This document shows, piece by piece, positions 63,551 to 64,000 of a DNA stretch of 64,000 bases (position 1 is its first letter; every line of letters begins with the position of its first letter). The DNA lies in contig RAYF01000015.1 of assembly GCA_003611745.1 (NCBI GenBank), positions 1 through 64,000 on the forward strand, in the 5' to 3' direction. The notes beneath the pieces are model-generated. The model saw only the letters and a program-made list of their open reading frames with translations, was not told where the DNA came from and did not search any database. The DNA comes from a bacterium D16-36 (GTDB lineage: Bacteria > Bacillota > Clostridia > Lachnospirales > Lachnospiraceae). Made by a program: the position numbers and the translations under genes.

Positions 63551-64000
63551 GTGGGTTTTTATATGGTGTTGCGTTACAGTGGAAATTGGATATACGAAGC
63601 AGATCTTTGTTAGTTACCTGCTATATCGTCCCGCTTATATTCTTTCTTCTTATGGGCGGTATTTTTACTTCTGTTATGCCCGATATGAAAAGTACGCTCA
63701 TCCAATCTATGATTGTGATGAGTGTTTCAATGGGGGCGTTTATTGGACTGCCGCCATCGCTGATTGAAACTTATGGAAGTGACATAAACAAAGTCTATAA
63801 GGCAAACGGAGTGCCTATCTATCTAGGTCTTGTAACAATGTTTCTTTCCGCATTTATACATTTGATGATTGCCTGTGCTGTGATAGTGCTGCTGGCTCCC
63901 GTGCTATTTGAAGCAGTTTTACCAGCACAACTCCCGATTTTCTTTTTTGCACTTGCTATATACATTATTGTGTCATTAAGCATTGGAAGTATTTTAGGAT
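63547..64000 (+). CDS. ABC-2 permease, incomplete at window end
   Basis: Starts MSGFLYGVALQWKLDIRSRS with ATGA coupling to the ATPase gene. The visible 151 residues contain membrane helices at ~25-45, 60-75, 100-125 and 130-150. Membrane partner of the ABC ATPase; continues past base 64000. Confidence 0.9.
   Translation, partial: MSGFLYGVALQWKLDIRSRSLLVTCYIVPLIFFLLMGGIFTSVMPDMKSTLIQSMIVMSVSMGAFIGLPPSLIETYGSDINKVYKANGVPIYLGLVTMFLSAFIHLMIACAVIVLLAPVLFEAVLPAQLPIFFFALAIYIIVSLSIGSILG

Overview
The window looks like a chromosome segment of a gut-type Clostridia member, most likely Lachnospiraceae. The grounds are a Gram-positive PolC-type replicase, the order polC-ispG-rseP-dxr-cdsA-uppS-frr-pyrH, YugP-type metallopeptidase, bactofilin, DUF5685 and CmpB-family proteins, and strong AGGAGG-type ribosome binding sites. 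The genus is not determinable from what I can see.

Layout. (1) 1-1930: small accessory genes of conjugative-element type (RHH-like protein, CFI-box protein, HEPN-like stub) plus a decayed reading frame. (2) 1967-20200: leftward core block with a two-component system, YugP, polC with an in-frame 13-residue tandem repeat, the isoprenoid/envelope/translation cluster, bactofilin, and a small cluster of M14 carboxypeptidase, HD hydrolase, membrane protein, DnaJ protein and DUF5685. (3) 20283-21464: a frameshifted gene and a ~720 bp imperfect palindrome with no protein-coding explanation. (4) 21501-37610: dtd, a beta-helix protein, a GH13 enzyme, thiE-HAD-thiD, a tandem pair of ATP-grasp ligases, ftsK, uppP, eno, a PIN/AbrB toxin-antitoxin pair and a duplicated CmpB-type membrane protein. 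(5) 37684-45225: MATE exporter with divergent MerR regulator, a large sensor kinase/response regulator pair with a palindromic element inserted at the 3' end of the regulator gene, and a LysR regulator.

(6) 45440-64000 is AT-richer and accessory. Intact modules (Gfo/Idh/MocA oxidoreductase, TetR-MFS, GNAT, CPBP-like, Rpn nuclease, FadR, CAT-like acetyltransferase, methyltransferase, MarR-GNAT, kinase-like protein, MerR-ABC exporter) are interleaved with wreckage of a Tn1549-like conjugative element (coupling protein, TnpW, Cys-rich KTR, sigma-like regulator, recombinase N-terminus) and decayed MerR, aldo/keto reductase, LysR and ABC-2 permease genes.

Regulation can be read directly at several places. 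Two MerR-type promoters have a 19-bp spacer centred on a dyad. TetR and MarR operators sit on or beside recognisable promoters. Local exporter-regulator pairs therefore look self-contained. The most unusual content is a set of three large imperfect palindromes (20744-21464, 43023-43187, 59102-59271) whose centres share a TAGC/GGGC core, plus several short dispersed repeats. No intact transposase, CRISPR array, rRNA or tRNA was recognised.
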